Assembly: GCA_041879295.1 (NCBI GenBank)
Contig: CP047152.1
Span: 383,501 to 447,500, forward strand
Reading direction: 5' to 3'
Length of the DNA stretch: 64,000 nt
From: Pseudomonas putida
Lineage (GTDB): Bacteria; Pseudomonadota; Gammaproteobacteria; Pseudomonadales; Pseudomonadaceae
Positions 25,875 through 35,179 of this stretch are shown here, one piece after another. A model generated the notes under the pieces. It did no database searches, was not told where the DNA came from, and saw only the letters and a program-made list of their open reading frames with translations. Within the stretch, counting starts at the first letter, position 1; each line of letters opens with the position of its first letter. Both the position numbers and the translations under genes were made by a program.

Positions 25875-27316
25875 TGCGTTTGTCTGAATTGAAGGATGCC
25901 GGGCGCAGCCCATCGCTGCCCCTGAGCATCACGTTGGTTGATGCCGCCGGCAGCGCCGACTTGCAATTGCTCAGCCTGCTGCGCGTGTTGCCGGGCCAGC
26001 GTTATGTGGGCGCTGGTGTCTGGCGTGGTACACCGGTGCTGGCGAAGTTGCTGGTCGGTGGTAACGCCGCACGGCATTTCCAGCGCGAACTGCAGGGTGT
26101 GAAATTGCTGGCCGAACAAGGCCTGACCACGCCGAAGCTACTGGCCGACGGCCTCAAGGAAGGCGAGGGCGGCTGGCTGCTGTTCGAGTTCCTTGACGGT
26201 GCCCAAAGCCTGGCCGATGCCTGGGCCGCAGTGGAAAACCTGCCAGTGTTGGCGGACGAGCAGCACCTGGTACTGGGCGAAGCGCTCACGGCTGTGGCGC
26301 ACATGCACGCCCAAGGCCTTTGGCAGGAAGACCTGCACCTGGACAACCTGCTGCGCCATGCCGGCAAGCTGTATCTGATCGATGGTGCGGGCATAAGGGC
26401 GGAAACACCCGGTCAGCAGTTGTCGCGTCCACGCGTGCTGGAAAACCTCGGGGTATTCTTCGCCCAGTTGCCCAAGCGCCTGGAGCCGTTCATAGAAGAG
26501 CTGCTGGTGCATTATCTGTTGGCCAACGCCGAGCATGCGTTGCCGCTGGAAGCCCTGCAGAAGCAGGTGGACAAGGTGCGCAACTGGCGGCAGAAGGACT
26601 ATCTGGACAAGGCTGGCCGCGAGTGCAGCCTGTTCAGCGTCCAGCGCACCCTCTCGGGCTTGCAAGCGATCCGCCGCAGTGAGGTCGAGGCCATGCAGCC
26701 TGTACTGGAGCAGGCCGATACGCTGATCGACAAGGGCCATTTGTACAAGACCGGTGGCGCTGCCAGCGTGGCGCGCATCGAGGTCAATGGTCGCCAGTTG
26801 GTGATCAAGCGCTACAACATCAAGAACACCGCGCATTGGTTCAAGCGCTTCTGGCGCCCGAGCCGGGCCTGGCATTCCTGGATTGAAGGCCACCGCCTGG
26901 AGTTCCTCGACATCGCCACGCCACGCCCCCTCGCGGTGCTGGAACAGCGGGTGCTGGGCCTGCGCAGCCGTGCCTACCTGGTCACCGAGTATGTCGACGG
27001 CCCGGACCTGACGGCATGCTTCGCGCCCTACGTCGAAAGCGGCGATGCGCCCGAGGAGCAGGTGTATGCCTTGGTGCACGTGATGCAGCAACTGATTCGC
27101 GAGCGCATCAGCCACGGCGACTTCAAAGGCCATAACCTGTTCTGGCACAACGGCCAGTGGTCGCTGATCGACCTCGATGCCATGTGCCAGCACGCCACCC
27201 AGCTCAGCTTCGCCCCGGCCTATGCCCGTGACCGGGCGCGGCTGCTGCGCAACTGGCCCAATGGCAGTGCCTTGCATCAGCGGCTGGACCGGCTGTTGCC
27301 AAAACTGGTCGACTGA
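25874..27316 (+). CDS. Tandem kinase-fold protein of the LPS-core operon
   Basis: 480 residues holding two kinase-like halves. Half 1 (about 45-240): VLAKLLVGG with a candidate Lys58, MHAQGLWQEDLHLDNLL with Asp153, and YLIDGAGIR with Asp170. Half 2 (about 285-480): QLVIKRYNIKNTAHWFKRFW as the nucleotide side, RISHGDFKGHNLFW with Asp416, and SLIDLDAM with Asp433. Both catalytic-loop and metal Asp residues are present twice. It is last in the waaF-to-here operon and overlaps the preceding gene by one base (TGATG). A homologue follows wapQ in P. aeruginosa (PA5006). A role in core phosphorylation is inferred from context. A convergent gene ends 18 bases later. Confidence 0.8.
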   Translation: MRLSELKDAGRSPSLPLSITLVDAAGSADLQLLSLLRVLPGQRYVGAGVWRGTPVLAKLLVGGNAARHFQRELQGVKLLAEQGLTTPKLLADGLKEGEGGWLLFEFLDGAQSLADAWAAVENLPVLADEQHLVLGEALTAVAHMHAQGLWQEDLHLDNLLRHAGKLYLIDGAGIRAETPGQQLSRPRVLENLGVFFAQLPKRLEPFIEELLVHYLLANAEHALPLEALQKQVDKVRNWRQKDYLDKAGRECSLFSVQRTLSGLQAIRRSEVEAMQPVLEQADTLIDKGHLYKTGGAASVARIEVNGRQLVIKRYNIKNTAHWFKRFWRPSRAWHSWIEGHRLEFLDIATPRPLAVLEQRVLGLRSRAYLVTEYVDGPDLTACFAPYVESGDAPEEQVYALVHVMQQLIRERISHGDFKGHNLFWHNGQWSLIDLDAMCQHATQLSFAPAYARDRARLLRNWPNGSALHQRLDRLLPKLVD

Positions 27317-27334
27317 GGCCGCCGGTTCCGGCTG

Positions 27335-30121
27335 TCAGTGGGCCGGCGGTGGTTGATCTGGCAGTGTCAGCCAGTCACTGCTGCGCCCTGCCTGGCGAAC
27401 GCGTATCAGCCACTGGCCGTTTTCGTGGCGCAGCACCGCCCACGGCACCACACCGGCGTTGCTGGCAACGGCAATCTGCAAGTGGTAATGATTCGGCAGC
27501 AAGTGGCGGCGCACAGGCAACTGCCCGTCCTTGAGCGCCAGGTACAGCTGATCGTCAGCCTGAAAAAGCCCTTGTTCGGTGTTTACCGGCAGGCCGGCCA
27601 CAGGCGTTTGTAGATAGCAGTCCTGCAGTAATTGCTTCAGGTCGGGCAGCCCGTCGTACCAGAGCACCGGTGAGTCGATGACCCACTGCCCGTCGGCTTT
27701 GCGCTTGAGCGGTTGCTGCAGATAGGCATCTGGCTGGTCAGGGTCAATGGCTCGCCAGCGGTAGCCGTCGAAGCTGACCCGGTAATAGCGGTTGTCGTTG
27801 TCCTTGACGAAGTACAGCGATTGCCCACCAAACGCCGAGCTTTGCTCGTAGACACCTTCACCGTAGATACCGTCTATGCGATAGCGCAGGCTGCTGCTGC
27901 CCGGTTGTACCTGGAGGCGTGCGGGCAGCGGCAGTGGCGGTTGTTTGGGGATCCCGCGCAGGGATCGGCGTAGCACTCTGGAACCCAGAAAGCTGGTACC
28001 GGCATCGTTGAGGTGGCTAAGCGCCTGATAGGCATGCCGCATCACCCCTTCGACATCCTCTTGCTTGAAGGCCTCGGCGCCGTCCCAGATATCGATTGCC
28101 ATGCGGCCGATCGACAGCACCAGCAGCGCACGGTTCGGCAGCAGCAGGCTGATGAAGTCCAGCAAGCGCCAGCTCAACGCCATGACCGACTCCGCATTCA
28201 CTTCGCTGGTCGTCATGCTGTCGGCATCGGCCTGGGCGATCAGCGCCCGGGCCTCGGCCATGTAGTAGTCGAAGAAAAGGTCGTCTTTGACCTCGGGCGT
28301 GGTCAAATGCGTGCTCAGGCGCCCCTTGTCCAGCAACCGCTGCACCGTGGCGGCAGGCAGCAATGGCAGGCGCTGGGCTACGTATGCTCTCAACGTGGGC
28401 TGTTGGCGCAATGTGCGAAGCAGTTCGCGGGTCGTGCGAAACCGGCGCCAGGCCCTGCGGTCCGGGGCATCCGGGGTGTACAGCACGCATGCCGGAGACT
28501 TGTAAGGGATGCTGTTGAGCAGAAGCACGCCCTGCAAGGTATGACCCATGATGTTCAGCTGCCGAACAGTGACCGGGTAGCCTGCTACCGGCGCGCGCAA
28601 GGCATTGTGTGGTTGGTCCAGCACTGCGCGCACCCAGTTGTAACCATGTTCGAAAGGGTCTTCGCCAAAGTGCCCGGCGTAGCGCGCCTTGACTGCTTCA
28701 GCGTGCATGCGTGCACGGTTGACCTTGCTGTGCGCAGTCAGGCGCCATTTGCCCGCTCTGGAACTGATCAGTTGGGTGTGCAGGTACTTTGCGTAGCTGT
28801 CACCCACGTTCAGTTCCCGGACCATGTGCTTGACATACTGCGGCGTGAGCCCGGCGGGCATGGCTTTGTCGTGGGCGTGGATCACCCGGGCAGTCAGCCA
28901 GTAGTCGGTGTCGAACCACGGCAAGTTCTTGAGGGCGATCTCTTCGAGCGTGTTGATTTCCTCGACCATTTCCACCATCTCGTGGCCCACGCGTCGCATG
29001 CCTACATAGGTGACATAGGACGAGAGGGCGAAGGGATGCATGATGGCGCCCGTGCGGCGGGCGCGCACGACGATGATTTTGATCTCGCGAGGATCTGTGT
29101 CGTACCCCAGGTCATGGCTCAGGCGCTCGCGAAGGCGTGCGTTGGCCCAGGCCAGCAGGCTATTGCGTTGTTTGAAGTCGTTAAGGCTCAGTACTCCCGG
29201 GGCAGCAGCCTGCTCGGCGATTGCTACCAGCGTTTGCATTGCCTGCATCATATGGCTCAGGCCTTGCGCAGGTGTATTGCGCAGCCAGTTGGGCAGGTTC
29301 TTCTCAAGCAATTGGGAGTAGCGTGTTTGCAGGATGGGTTTGGCGCCGACTTCGTGCCATAGCACCAGGGCTTTATGTATTCGGGTGTGCTGGTCGGGTG
29401 AGTCGTTGCTCCACAAGCCGGTGTCACTCAGGCGTTGGCGTTGGGCTTCTACAACGCTGTCGATCTGGGCCTCCAGCAGGCTGTCGGCGTACCAGTCATA
29501 GCGCAGGCGCTGCGACCGGCGAGCGCGGTCCGCCTGCGTGTCAGTGTACAGATGCAGCAGCGGTCTGCTCTGGAGTGGGTCTTCCAGACGCTCGCAAAGC
29601 TCCAGGTGCAGTGCGGCAAGGGAGTCGAAGGCCTCGATGCCTTGTGACAGGCTGCACAGCAAGGCAGCGCCTGCGGCATCCTGAGGCGTGAGCATAGGGC
29701 CTTCGGTGGTACCGGCAACGATGATCAGTGTGCCTGGCAGGTAGCTGCGCCAGTTGGGCCTTATACCTTCCAGCAGCACGCGATACACCTGTGGCCTGCT
29801 GGCCAGTGGAAGATGCCTGCGCTGCGAGGGTAGCGGTTGTTCCAGGCAGGCCCGCAGTTGCTCGGCCGACCCGTTGGCCAAGGTCTGGTCGCCCAGGCGC
29901 AACTCAACCTCGGTCAGCATCAGCGCCTTGCGCAGTGCCAGCAGTTTTTGTCTGGGGGTTTCGCCTTGCTCATCGGCCGTGGTCCAGAAGCTGGCCAGTT
30001 CGCCGTGCAGCCAGGTGCGCGTGTCGGGGTTGATGGGGTGTTGAAGGTCGAGGGTCGGGAGGCCGTCGAGCAGGTCACCGATCTGTCGGTCGATCTGTTC
30101 CAGTTGTTCGAGGGGGCGCAT
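27335..30121 (-). CDS. DUF6543/dermonecrotic-toxin-like protein
   Basis: 928 residues from the ATG at 30121, chosen for AAGGA eight bases upstream; an ATG at 30151 and a TTG at 30160 lack ribosome sites. No signal peptide is visible. The middle part (CVLYTPDAPDRRAWRRF, about 546-562) resembles a motif that recurs in the large Pseudomonas proteins labelled dermonecrotic-toxin/DUF6543. A hydrophobic helical stretch lies at about 653-677, followed by a beta-rich C-terminal region (YRIDGIYGEGVYEQ, then YYRVSFDGYRWRAID). It may be a secreted or contact-delivered toxin, but no secretion gene or immunity gene is adjacent. It lies 66 bases downstream of the iron-uptake genes on the same strand and ends 18 bases from the LPS operon stop. 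Family assignment is from memory of the motif. Confidence 0.6.
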   Translation of the reverse strand: MRPLEQLEQIDRQIGDLLDGLPTLDLQHPINPDTRTWLHGELASFWTTADEQGETPRQKLLALRKALMLTEVELRLGDQTLANGSAEQLRACLEQPLPSQRRHLPLASRPQVYRVLLEGIRPNWRSYLPGTLIIVAGTTEGPMLTPQDAAGAALLCSLSQGIEAFDSLAALHLELCERLEDPLQSRPLLHLYTDTQADRARRSQRLRYDWYADSLLEAQIDSVVEAQRQRLSDTGLWSNDSPDQHTRIHKALVLWHEVGAKPILQTRYSQLLEKNLPNWLRNTPAQGLSHMMQAMQTLVAIAEQAAAPGVLSLNDFKQRNSLLAWANARLRERLSHDLGYDTDPREIKIIVVRARRTGAIMHPFALSSYVTYVGMRRVGHEMVEMVEEINTLEEIALKNLPWFDTDYWLTARVIHAHDKAMPAGLTPQYVKHMVRELNVGDSYAKYLHTQLISSRAGKWRLTAHSKVNRARMHAEAVKARYAGHFGEDPFEHGYNWVRAVLDQPHNALRAPVAGYPVTVRQLNIMGHTLQGVLLLNSIPYKSPACVLYTPDAPDRRAWRRFRTTRELLRTLRQQPTLRAYVAQRLPLLPAATVQRLLDKGRLSTHLTTPEVKDDLFFDYYMAEARALIAQADADSMTTSEVNAESVMALSWRLLDFISLLLPNRALLVLSIGRMAIDIWDGAEAFKQEDVEGVMRHAYQALSHLNDAGTSFLGSRVLRRSLRGIPKQPPLPLPARLQVQPGSSSLRYRIDGIYGEGVYEQSSAFGGQSLYFVKDNDNRYYRVSFDGYRWRAIDPDQPDAYLQQPLKRKADGQWVIDSPVLWYDGLPDLKQLLQDCYLQTPVAGLPVNTEQGLFQADDQLYLALKDGQLPVRRHLLPNHYHLQIAVASNAGVVPWAVLRHENGQWLIRVRQAGRSSDWLTLPDQPPPAH

Positions 30122-30187
30122 GGGGCGGATCCTTGGTTGAGGAAACCCCATGCTTGGCAATAGCTGCGGTTGCGTGGTGGTAGCGGG

Positions 30188-30373
30188 CTAGCGCCCCCGA
30201 CGCCAGAGTAGCCCGCGCAGGCTCAGCAGGACCGGCAGGCCCAGGCCGGCCCATGCCAGAACGTCCCAGCCACCGTCGCCGAGCAGCGCAGCGAACAGGC
30301 CCAGGAAGCCAAGCAGGGCAATCAACGCTGGCCAGGCGAAGAGGCGTGCAGTGGCTTGCGACCTGTGGCTCAT
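30188..30373 (-). CDS. 61-residue membrane protein of the siderophore operon
   Basis: 61 residues from the ATG at 30373, which overlaps the stop of the PepSY gene (ATGA). Two hydrophobic segments (about 12-32 and 37-54) are separated by GDGG, with a positively charged tail (WRRGR). I do not recognise a named family. Translational coupling to the PepSY protein suggests it is a partner subunit of the putative siderophore reductase. Confidence 0.65.
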   Translation of the reverse strand: MSHRSQATARLFAWPALIALLGFLGLFAALLGDGGWDVLAWAGLGLPVLLSLRGLLWRRGR

Positions 30374-31482
30374 GCGCGCGCCTCCCTGGGTTTGCGCAGC
30401 TTGCCCCACCACAGGTAGAGGCCGCTACCGAGCACGATGATTGTCAGCACGTCCAGTAACGCCCAGAGGATCTGCATCGGTCGCCCGCCGTAATCGCCGA
30501 AATGCAGTGGCTGCGACAGGCCCATCGCATCCATGTACCAGGGACGGTCGCCTACCGCAGTCACTGCAAGGGTGCGAGCATCGATCAGTACCGGCGTGAA
30601 CAGGTGCGAACTCAGGTGGGTGGCACCGTTCATGAACACCGCATAGTGGTGCTCGCTGGAGAAACGCGTGCCAGGAAACGCGATGAAGTCCGGGCGCATG
30701 CCCGGTGCGGCCTGTTCGGCAATGTCCAGCAGGCGAGTGGCTGGGGCGCGCTCGACGAGCGGCGGGGCGTCGCGGTAGGGGGCAACCATCGCAGCCAGGC
30801 TGTCGTTGCGCCAGGCCGCGATGACCAGGTCGGACAGGGCGCTGATTACCCCGGTCACGCTCACCGTCAATGCCCAGGCCAGGGTGACCACGCCGATCAG
30901 GTTGTGAAGGTCGAGCCAGCGCAGGCGGCGGGATTTTTTGTGGCGTACGGTGCCGAACTCCAGGCGGCGCATGAATGGCGCATAGAGCACGGTGCCGGAA
31001 ACGATGGCGACAATGAACAATACGCCCATTAAGGCCAGCAGCAGCTTGCCCGGCAGTCCTGCGAACATGTCCACATGCAGGCGCAGCATCATCATCATGA
31101 AACCGCCGTTGGCGGCCGGCATGGCCACCGCCTCGCCGGTGCGAGCATCGAGCATGAAGGTGTGCGACAGGTTGGGGTCGGTGCCGGCGGTGGCGGCGGT
31201 AATGGCGACCACGCCGTTGGGCTCGTCTTCATCGTAGCCGACGTACTGCATGACCTCGCCGGGGCGATGTTGTTCGGCCTTGAGCACCAGTTGCTGCAGG
31301 TCGAGGTGCGGGGTGCCTGCCGGCATTTCACGCAGTTCGGGGGCGTCGCCTAGCAGGTGTTCGAGTTCGTGGTGGAAGATCAGCGGCAGGCCGGTGACTG
31401 CCAGCAACAGCAGGAACAGGGTACAGACCAGGCTGCTCCAGGTGTGGATCAAGGACCAGCGGCGGATGGTGGGGCTTTTCAT
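30370..31482 (-). CDS. PepSY-associated membrane protein (FoxB-like siderophore reductase)
   Basis: 370 residues from the ATG at 31482; a GTG one codon upstream is possible. Four membrane helices: about 13-38, 130-160, 180-205 and near 340-362. A PepSY-type periplasmic domain lies between helices 1 and 2. Histidines occur in or beside the helices (SLIHTWSS, IFHHELEHL, RLHVDM, LDLHNLIG), the pattern expected for b-type haem ligation. The order sigma factor, anti-sigma, receptor, PepSY protein is the same as foxI-foxR-foxA-foxB in P. aeruginosa, where FoxB reduces ferrisiderophores at the inner membrane. Reductase function here is inferred from that parallel. Confidence 0.78.
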   Translation of the reverse strand: MKSPTIRRWSLIHTWSSLVCTLFLLLLAVTGLPLIFHHELEHLLGDAPELREMPAGTPHLDLQQLVLKAEQHRPGEVMQYVGYDEDEPNGVVAITAATAGTDPNLSHTFMLDARTGEAVAMPAANGGFMMMMLRLHVDMFAGLPGKLLLALMGVLFIVAIVSGTVLYAPFMRRLEFGTVRHKKSRRLRWLDLHNLIGVVTLAWALTVSVTGVISALSDLVIAAWRNDSLAAMVAPYRDAPPLVERAPATRLLDIAEQAAPGMRPDFIAFPGTRFSSEHHYAVFMNGATHLSSHLFTPVLIDARTLAVTAVGDRPWYMDAMGLSQPLHFGDYGGRPMQILWALLDVLTIIVLGSGLYLWWGKLRKPREARA

Positions 31483-31538
31483 CACGGTACCGATTGTTGT
31501 CGGTTGGAACCCGGGGCCGCAAGGCGGCCCCTGCTCAC

Positions 31539-33971
31539 TCAGAACTTGTAAGTGGCGCTGGCGACAACGCTGCGCTCATCGCCGTAGTAGCAGTAGTACG
31601 CGTCACAAGTAGAGAGGTAATCCTTGTTCAGCAGGTTGGTGGCGGTGACCGCTACCGACGCGCCCTTCAGGCTGCCGTTCAGGCGACCCAGGTCGTAATG
31701 CACCGACCCGTCGAAGACGGTGTAGGCCTTGGCCTTGCCCAGGTAGGTATTGCCTTGGTCGCCGTAGGTATTACCGGTATAACGCGCGCCCAGGCCGATG
31801 CCGAAGCCGTCGAGCACGCCCGAGTGCCAGGTATAGTCGCCCCAGATGGACGCTTGCTGGTTAGGCATCAGTTGCAGGCGGTTACCTTTGAAATCGCCAT
31901 CCTGCACCTCGGACTTGGCCAGGGTGTAGGCGGCAATCACCTTCAGGTTGTCGGTCACATCGGAAACCGCTTCCAGCTCAAGGCCGCGGACTTTCACTTC
32001 ACCGGTCTGGCTGGTGATGGTCACACCACCGACCGTGTTGGTGACCGAGACATTTTTCTGAGTCAGGTCGTACACGGCTGCCGACAACAGGGTGTTGGAC
32101 CCCGGCGGCTGATACTTCACGCCCAGCTCCCACTGTTTGCCTTCGGTGGGCTTGAACGAGTCCGAGGCCGACACACTGGCATTGCTGGACGGCTGGAACG
32201 ACTCGGCATAGGACAGGTACGGCACGAAGCCCGAGTCGAACACGTAGCTGATGGCTGCGTTGCCGCTGAACTTTTTGTCCCGCTGGGTATTGGTGGCATC
32301 GCCCTGGTTGAAGAACTTGGTGCCGGTATGCACCCAGTCTTCACGACCGCCCAGGGTCAGGCGCCAGTTACCAAGCGCCATCTGGTCCTGCACGTACAGG
32401 CCGGTCTGACGGGTTTTCTGGTTGTAGTCATAAAACGCGGTCGAGCGATCCGGGCGAGTGATCGGCAGTCCGTAGACCGGGTTGTTGACGTTGCTGTCCG
32501 GCACGTTGAAGTCGAAGATCGACAGGTAGTTGGTGTTGATGCGCTGGTGGTCCAGGCCGATCAACAGCATGTGGTCGATGTCCCCGGTAGCGAAGTCCGC
32601 CTGGAAGTTGTTGTCCACCGCAAACTGGCTGATGTCTTCATCAGTGTTGGTGGACATGCGGCTGACAGTGCCATCGTCCTGCACCGGCGGCGAGCTCTTG
32701 TTGTAACTGCCAGGGGTGATGGTCTGGAACGACAGGTCCGACTTGGTGTAGCGCAGGTTCTGGCGGAACTGCCAGACGTCATTGATGCGGTGTTCGAAGG
32801 CGTAACCCAGCGCGTAGTACGTGCGGTCGTAGAACTCGTAATCCGGGTCACCCAGGTTCTTGTGGTGTGAGATCTTGCCGAATGGCATGTCGATCTTGGT
32901 GCCCTGGATGGGCCGGAACTGGCTGGTGGCACCGGTATCGTCACGGGTGAACTGGGTGAGGAAGGTCAGCGTCGTGTCTTCGTCAATGTTCCAGGTCAGG
33001 CTTGGGGCGATGTTGTAGCGCTTGTTGTCGATGTGGTCAATCTGGGTGCCACTGTCACGGATAACGCCGCCGACGCCATAGAGAAAGCGACCTTCATCGT
33101 CGATCTTGCCGGTGCTGGCGAAGTTGATCTGGCGATGGTTGTCGCTGCCGTATTGAAGCTCGATTTCGTGAGCGCTTTCGGCTTGCGGACGGCGGCTGAC
33201 CATGTCCAGCAGGCCACCAGGTGGGGTCTGGCCGTAGATCGAAGAGGCCGGGCCGCGCAGCAGGGCGAGGCGGTCGAGGTTCCAGGTTTCGGCTTTCGGG
33301 TTGGCATACACGCCGCGTGGCAGCGGCAGCCCATCCAGGAACTGCGTTGGCTCGAAGCCGCGCACGCGCATCCAGTCATAGCGCGTATCGCTGCCGAAGC
33401 TGGCGGAGACGATACCTGGCATGTAACGCACTGCATCATCCAGGCTGTGTACACCGCGGTCTTTCATTTGCTCGCGGGTGGCGACAGAGATGGAGCGGGG
33501 GACTTCCACAAGTGCCGTGTCAGTCTTGGTGCCAGCAGCGGTGCGTGAAGCCACGTAGCCTTCAACCGGGCCCCAGGCGCTTTCGCTGGCGCTGGTGGCA
33601 TTGACTGTGGTTTCCGGCAAGGCCAGGGTGCCATCCGGCACGGCCACCAGGCTGTAGCTGCCCGCACTGCTTTGCTGCAACTGCAGGCCGGTACCGCTCA
33701 GGGCGGCTTGCAGGGCGCCCAGGCCGTCGTATTGGCCGCTGACCGGGGCCGAGGTACGGCCGCTGACCAGTGCCGGGTCGATGGCCAAGGCAATGCTGGC
33801 CTGGCTGGCGATCTGGTTGAGAGTGGTGGCCAGTGGCGCGCTTGGCAGATTGTAGGCGCGCGACGTGGATTGCTCGGCGGCGAACAAGGCAGGGCTGGTC
33901 AGCGGGGCAGCCAGGCCGATGGCCAGGGCCACCAGGCTGGGGCGCAGGATATGATCAACGGCACGGGACAT
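31539..33971 (-). CDS. TonB-dependent siderophore receptor/transducer (FoxA/FiuA type)
   Basis: 810 residues. Signal peptide about 1-31. An STN signalling domain (about 38-108) marks a transducer receptor that talks to an anti-sigma factor. The plug domain (about 150-270) has EVPRSISVATREQM, MRVRGF and LRGPASSIYGQTPPGG. The 22-strand barrel follows and ends in the outer-membrane signature SVVASATYKF. Two close Cys residues (CDAYYC) lie near the C-terminus. The hydroxamate-type ligand (ferrioxamine or ferrichrome) is inferred from similarity of the plug and from the neighbours. It is separated from fecR by a 251-base gap holding a REP pair and a likely Fur site. Confidence 0.88.
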   Translation of the reverse strand: MSRAVDHILRPSLVALAIGLAAPLTSPALFAAEQSTSRAYNLPSAPLATTLNQIASQASIALAIDPALVSGRTSAPVSGQYDGLGALQAALSGTGLQLQQSSAGSYSLVAVPDGTLALPETTVNATSASESAWGPVEGYVASRTAAGTKTDTALVEVPRSISVATREQMKDRGVHSLDDAVRYMPGIVSASFGSDTRYDWMRVRGFEPTQFLDGLPLPRGVYANPKAETWNLDRLALLRGPASSIYGQTPPGGLLDMVSRRPQAESAHEIELQYGSDNHRQINFASTGKIDDEGRFLYGVGGVIRDSGTQIDHIDNKRYNIAPSLTWNIDEDTTLTFLTQFTRDDTGATSQFRPIQGTKIDMPFGKISHHKNLGDPDYEFYDRTYYALGYAFEHRINDVWQFRQNLRYTKSDLSFQTITPGSYNKSSPPVQDDGTVSRMSTNTDEDISQFAVDNNFQADFATGDIDHMLLIGLDHQRINTNYLSIFDFNVPDSNVNNPVYGLPITRPDRSTAFYDYNQKTRQTGLYVQDQMALGNWRLTLGGREDWVHTGTKFFNQGDATNTQRDKKFSGNAAISYVFDSGFVPYLSYAESFQPSSNASVSASDSFKPTEGKQWELGVKYQPPGSNTLLSAAVYDLTQKNVSVTNTVGGVTITSQTGEVKVRGLELEAVSDVTDNLKVIAAYTLAKSEVQDGDFKGNRLQLMPNQQASIWGDYTWHSGVLDGFGIGLGARYTGNTYGDQGNTYLGKAKAYTVFDGSVHYDLGRLNGSLKGASVAVTATNLLNKDYLSTCDAYYCYYGDERSVVASATYKF

Positions 33972-34051
33972 GCGGCGGTTCCTCGACGGGTAAGTGCTTG
34001 CTGCTTCCTTGCCGAGCGAGATCTGAAAAGTGACAGGGTGAATCTGAAAAA

Positions 34052-34071
34052 TATTGAGAATTATTTAAAAG
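34052..34071 (-). promoter_or_regulatory. Possible Fur box/receptor promoter region
   Basis: On the minus strand the sequence AAATAATTCTCAATATTT resembles Fur sites of the ATAATTCTCAT type. It lies about 80-100 bases before the receptor start. The 33972-34222 gap holds this, a REP pair and no gene. Confidence 0.4.
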
Positions 34072-34093
34072 AGGTTTTGCCAGCACCGCCCAC

Positions 34094-34167
34094 TTCGCGG
34101 GTGAACCCGCTCCTACGACCACCCCGATGTGTGTCCACCACCGCGCAGGAGCGGGTTTACCCGCGAA
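34094..34167. repeat. Inverted REP pair
   Basis: TTCGCGGGTGAACCCGCTCC from 34094 faces AGGAGCGGGTTTACCCGCGA ending near 34166. It lies between fecR and the receptor gene, so it could attenuate read-through from the sigma/anti-sigma transcript. Confidence 0.85.
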
Positions 34168-34222
34168 TACGGTGGCGGCGGCAGCGGTGAACGGCTGGTG
34201 GAGATTGGCCAGCAGGCCCGGC

Positions 34223-35179
34223 CTATTTGGAAGTGACGTTCACCCACCACTGGGTATGCCGCTCGATCTTCACCGGCAACGCCGGCACCAGCGAGGCGAG
34301 CGCCAGGTCGGTGTTGGTCAGCGGGAAGCTACCGGTCACGCGCAGGTCGGCGACCTTGGCATCCACCCCGAGGTAGCCGCTGCGGTACTGGCCCAATGTG
34401 GCGAGCAGGTCGGCCAGGCGTACGTTGTCGACCACCAGCATGCCGCGGGTCCAGGCACCGGCACCGGCGGGCACCGTGCCAACCTGGCCGAGGCCGTTGG
34501 CGTTCATCAACACTTGCTGGCCTTCGTGCAGCACCTGTTCGTCGCCGCTGTCATGCGGCATGGCGGCGACCGAGGCTTGCAGCACTTCCAGGCGCGTACC
34601 GCCGACTTCGCGGCGCACCAGGAAGCGCGTGCCCAGTGGCCGCAAGCGACCGTCTTCAGTGCGGACCAGCAGCGGGCGTGGGTCCTGGTGGCCGGTTTCG
34701 ACCGAGATTTCGCCCTGGTGCAGCACGATCACCCGTTGTGCGCCGGCATAGTCGATGTCCACGGCGGTGTGGGTGTTCAGGCTGAGCAGTGTGCCGTCTT
34801 CCAGGCGCAAGGTACGCAATTCACCCGTGGCGGTGCGCTGGTCGGCCAGCCAGTAGCTGGGTGCCAGTGACGGCGCGCCGACCCATGCCAGCAGCGCCCC
34901 GAGCAGAAACGTGCCGGCCAGCCCGCCGCCAACCTTGCCAATGCGCCGCCGCAGGCTGGCGCGCGATTGCAGCAGCGCCTGGCGTGCCGGGCCAGCCGCC
35001 GCGCTAACGCGCTGTTCCATGGCGCCGAGCTGGCGCCAGGCACGCGCGTGCTCTTCGCTGGCGGCATGCCAGCGCATGAATTCATTGCGTTCATCAGGCG
35101 TGCCGCTGCTGTCGCCGAGGCTGAGTTTCCAGGCAATCGCGGCTTTCAGAACCCGAGACGAAACTGGGACGTTGCTCAC
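34223..35179 (-). CDS. FecR-family anti-sigma/sigma regulator
   Basis: 318 residues. The start is GTG at 35179, giving a 4-base GTGA overlap with the stop of the sigma factor gene; the frame is open 30 bases further. The cytoplasmic N-terminal part (1-75) has AWKLSLGDSSGTPDERNEFMRWHAASEEHARAWRQL, the DUF4880/FecR anti-sigma segment. A single TM helix lies at about 88-106. The periplasmic FecR domain (about 120-215) has LRTLRLEDGTLLSLNTHTAV. A C-terminal STN-interacting domain ends the protein. It should relay receptor occupancy to the sigma factor. Confidence 0.9.
   Translation of the reverse strand: MSNVPVSSRVLKAAIAWKLSLGDSSGTPDERNEFMRWHAASEEHARAWRQLGAMEQRVSAAAGPARQALLQSRASLRRRIGKVGGGLAGTFLLGALLAWVGAPSLAPSYWLADQRTATGELRTLRLEDGTLLSLNTHTAVDIDYAGAQRVIVLHQGEISVETGHQDPRPLLVRTEDGRLRPLGTRFLVRREVGGTRLEVLQASVAAMPHDSGDEQVLHEGQQVLMNANGLGQVGTVPAGAGAWTRGMLVVDNVRLADLLATLGQYRSGYLGVDAKVADLRVTGSFPLTNTDLALASLVPALPVKIERHTQWWVNVTSK

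Noticed and set aside
28013..29362. 449-residue open frame on the plus strand inside the toxin-like gene
   Set aside because: It has no domain or ribosome site. The minus-strand frame is longer, has a good start and shows family motifs.
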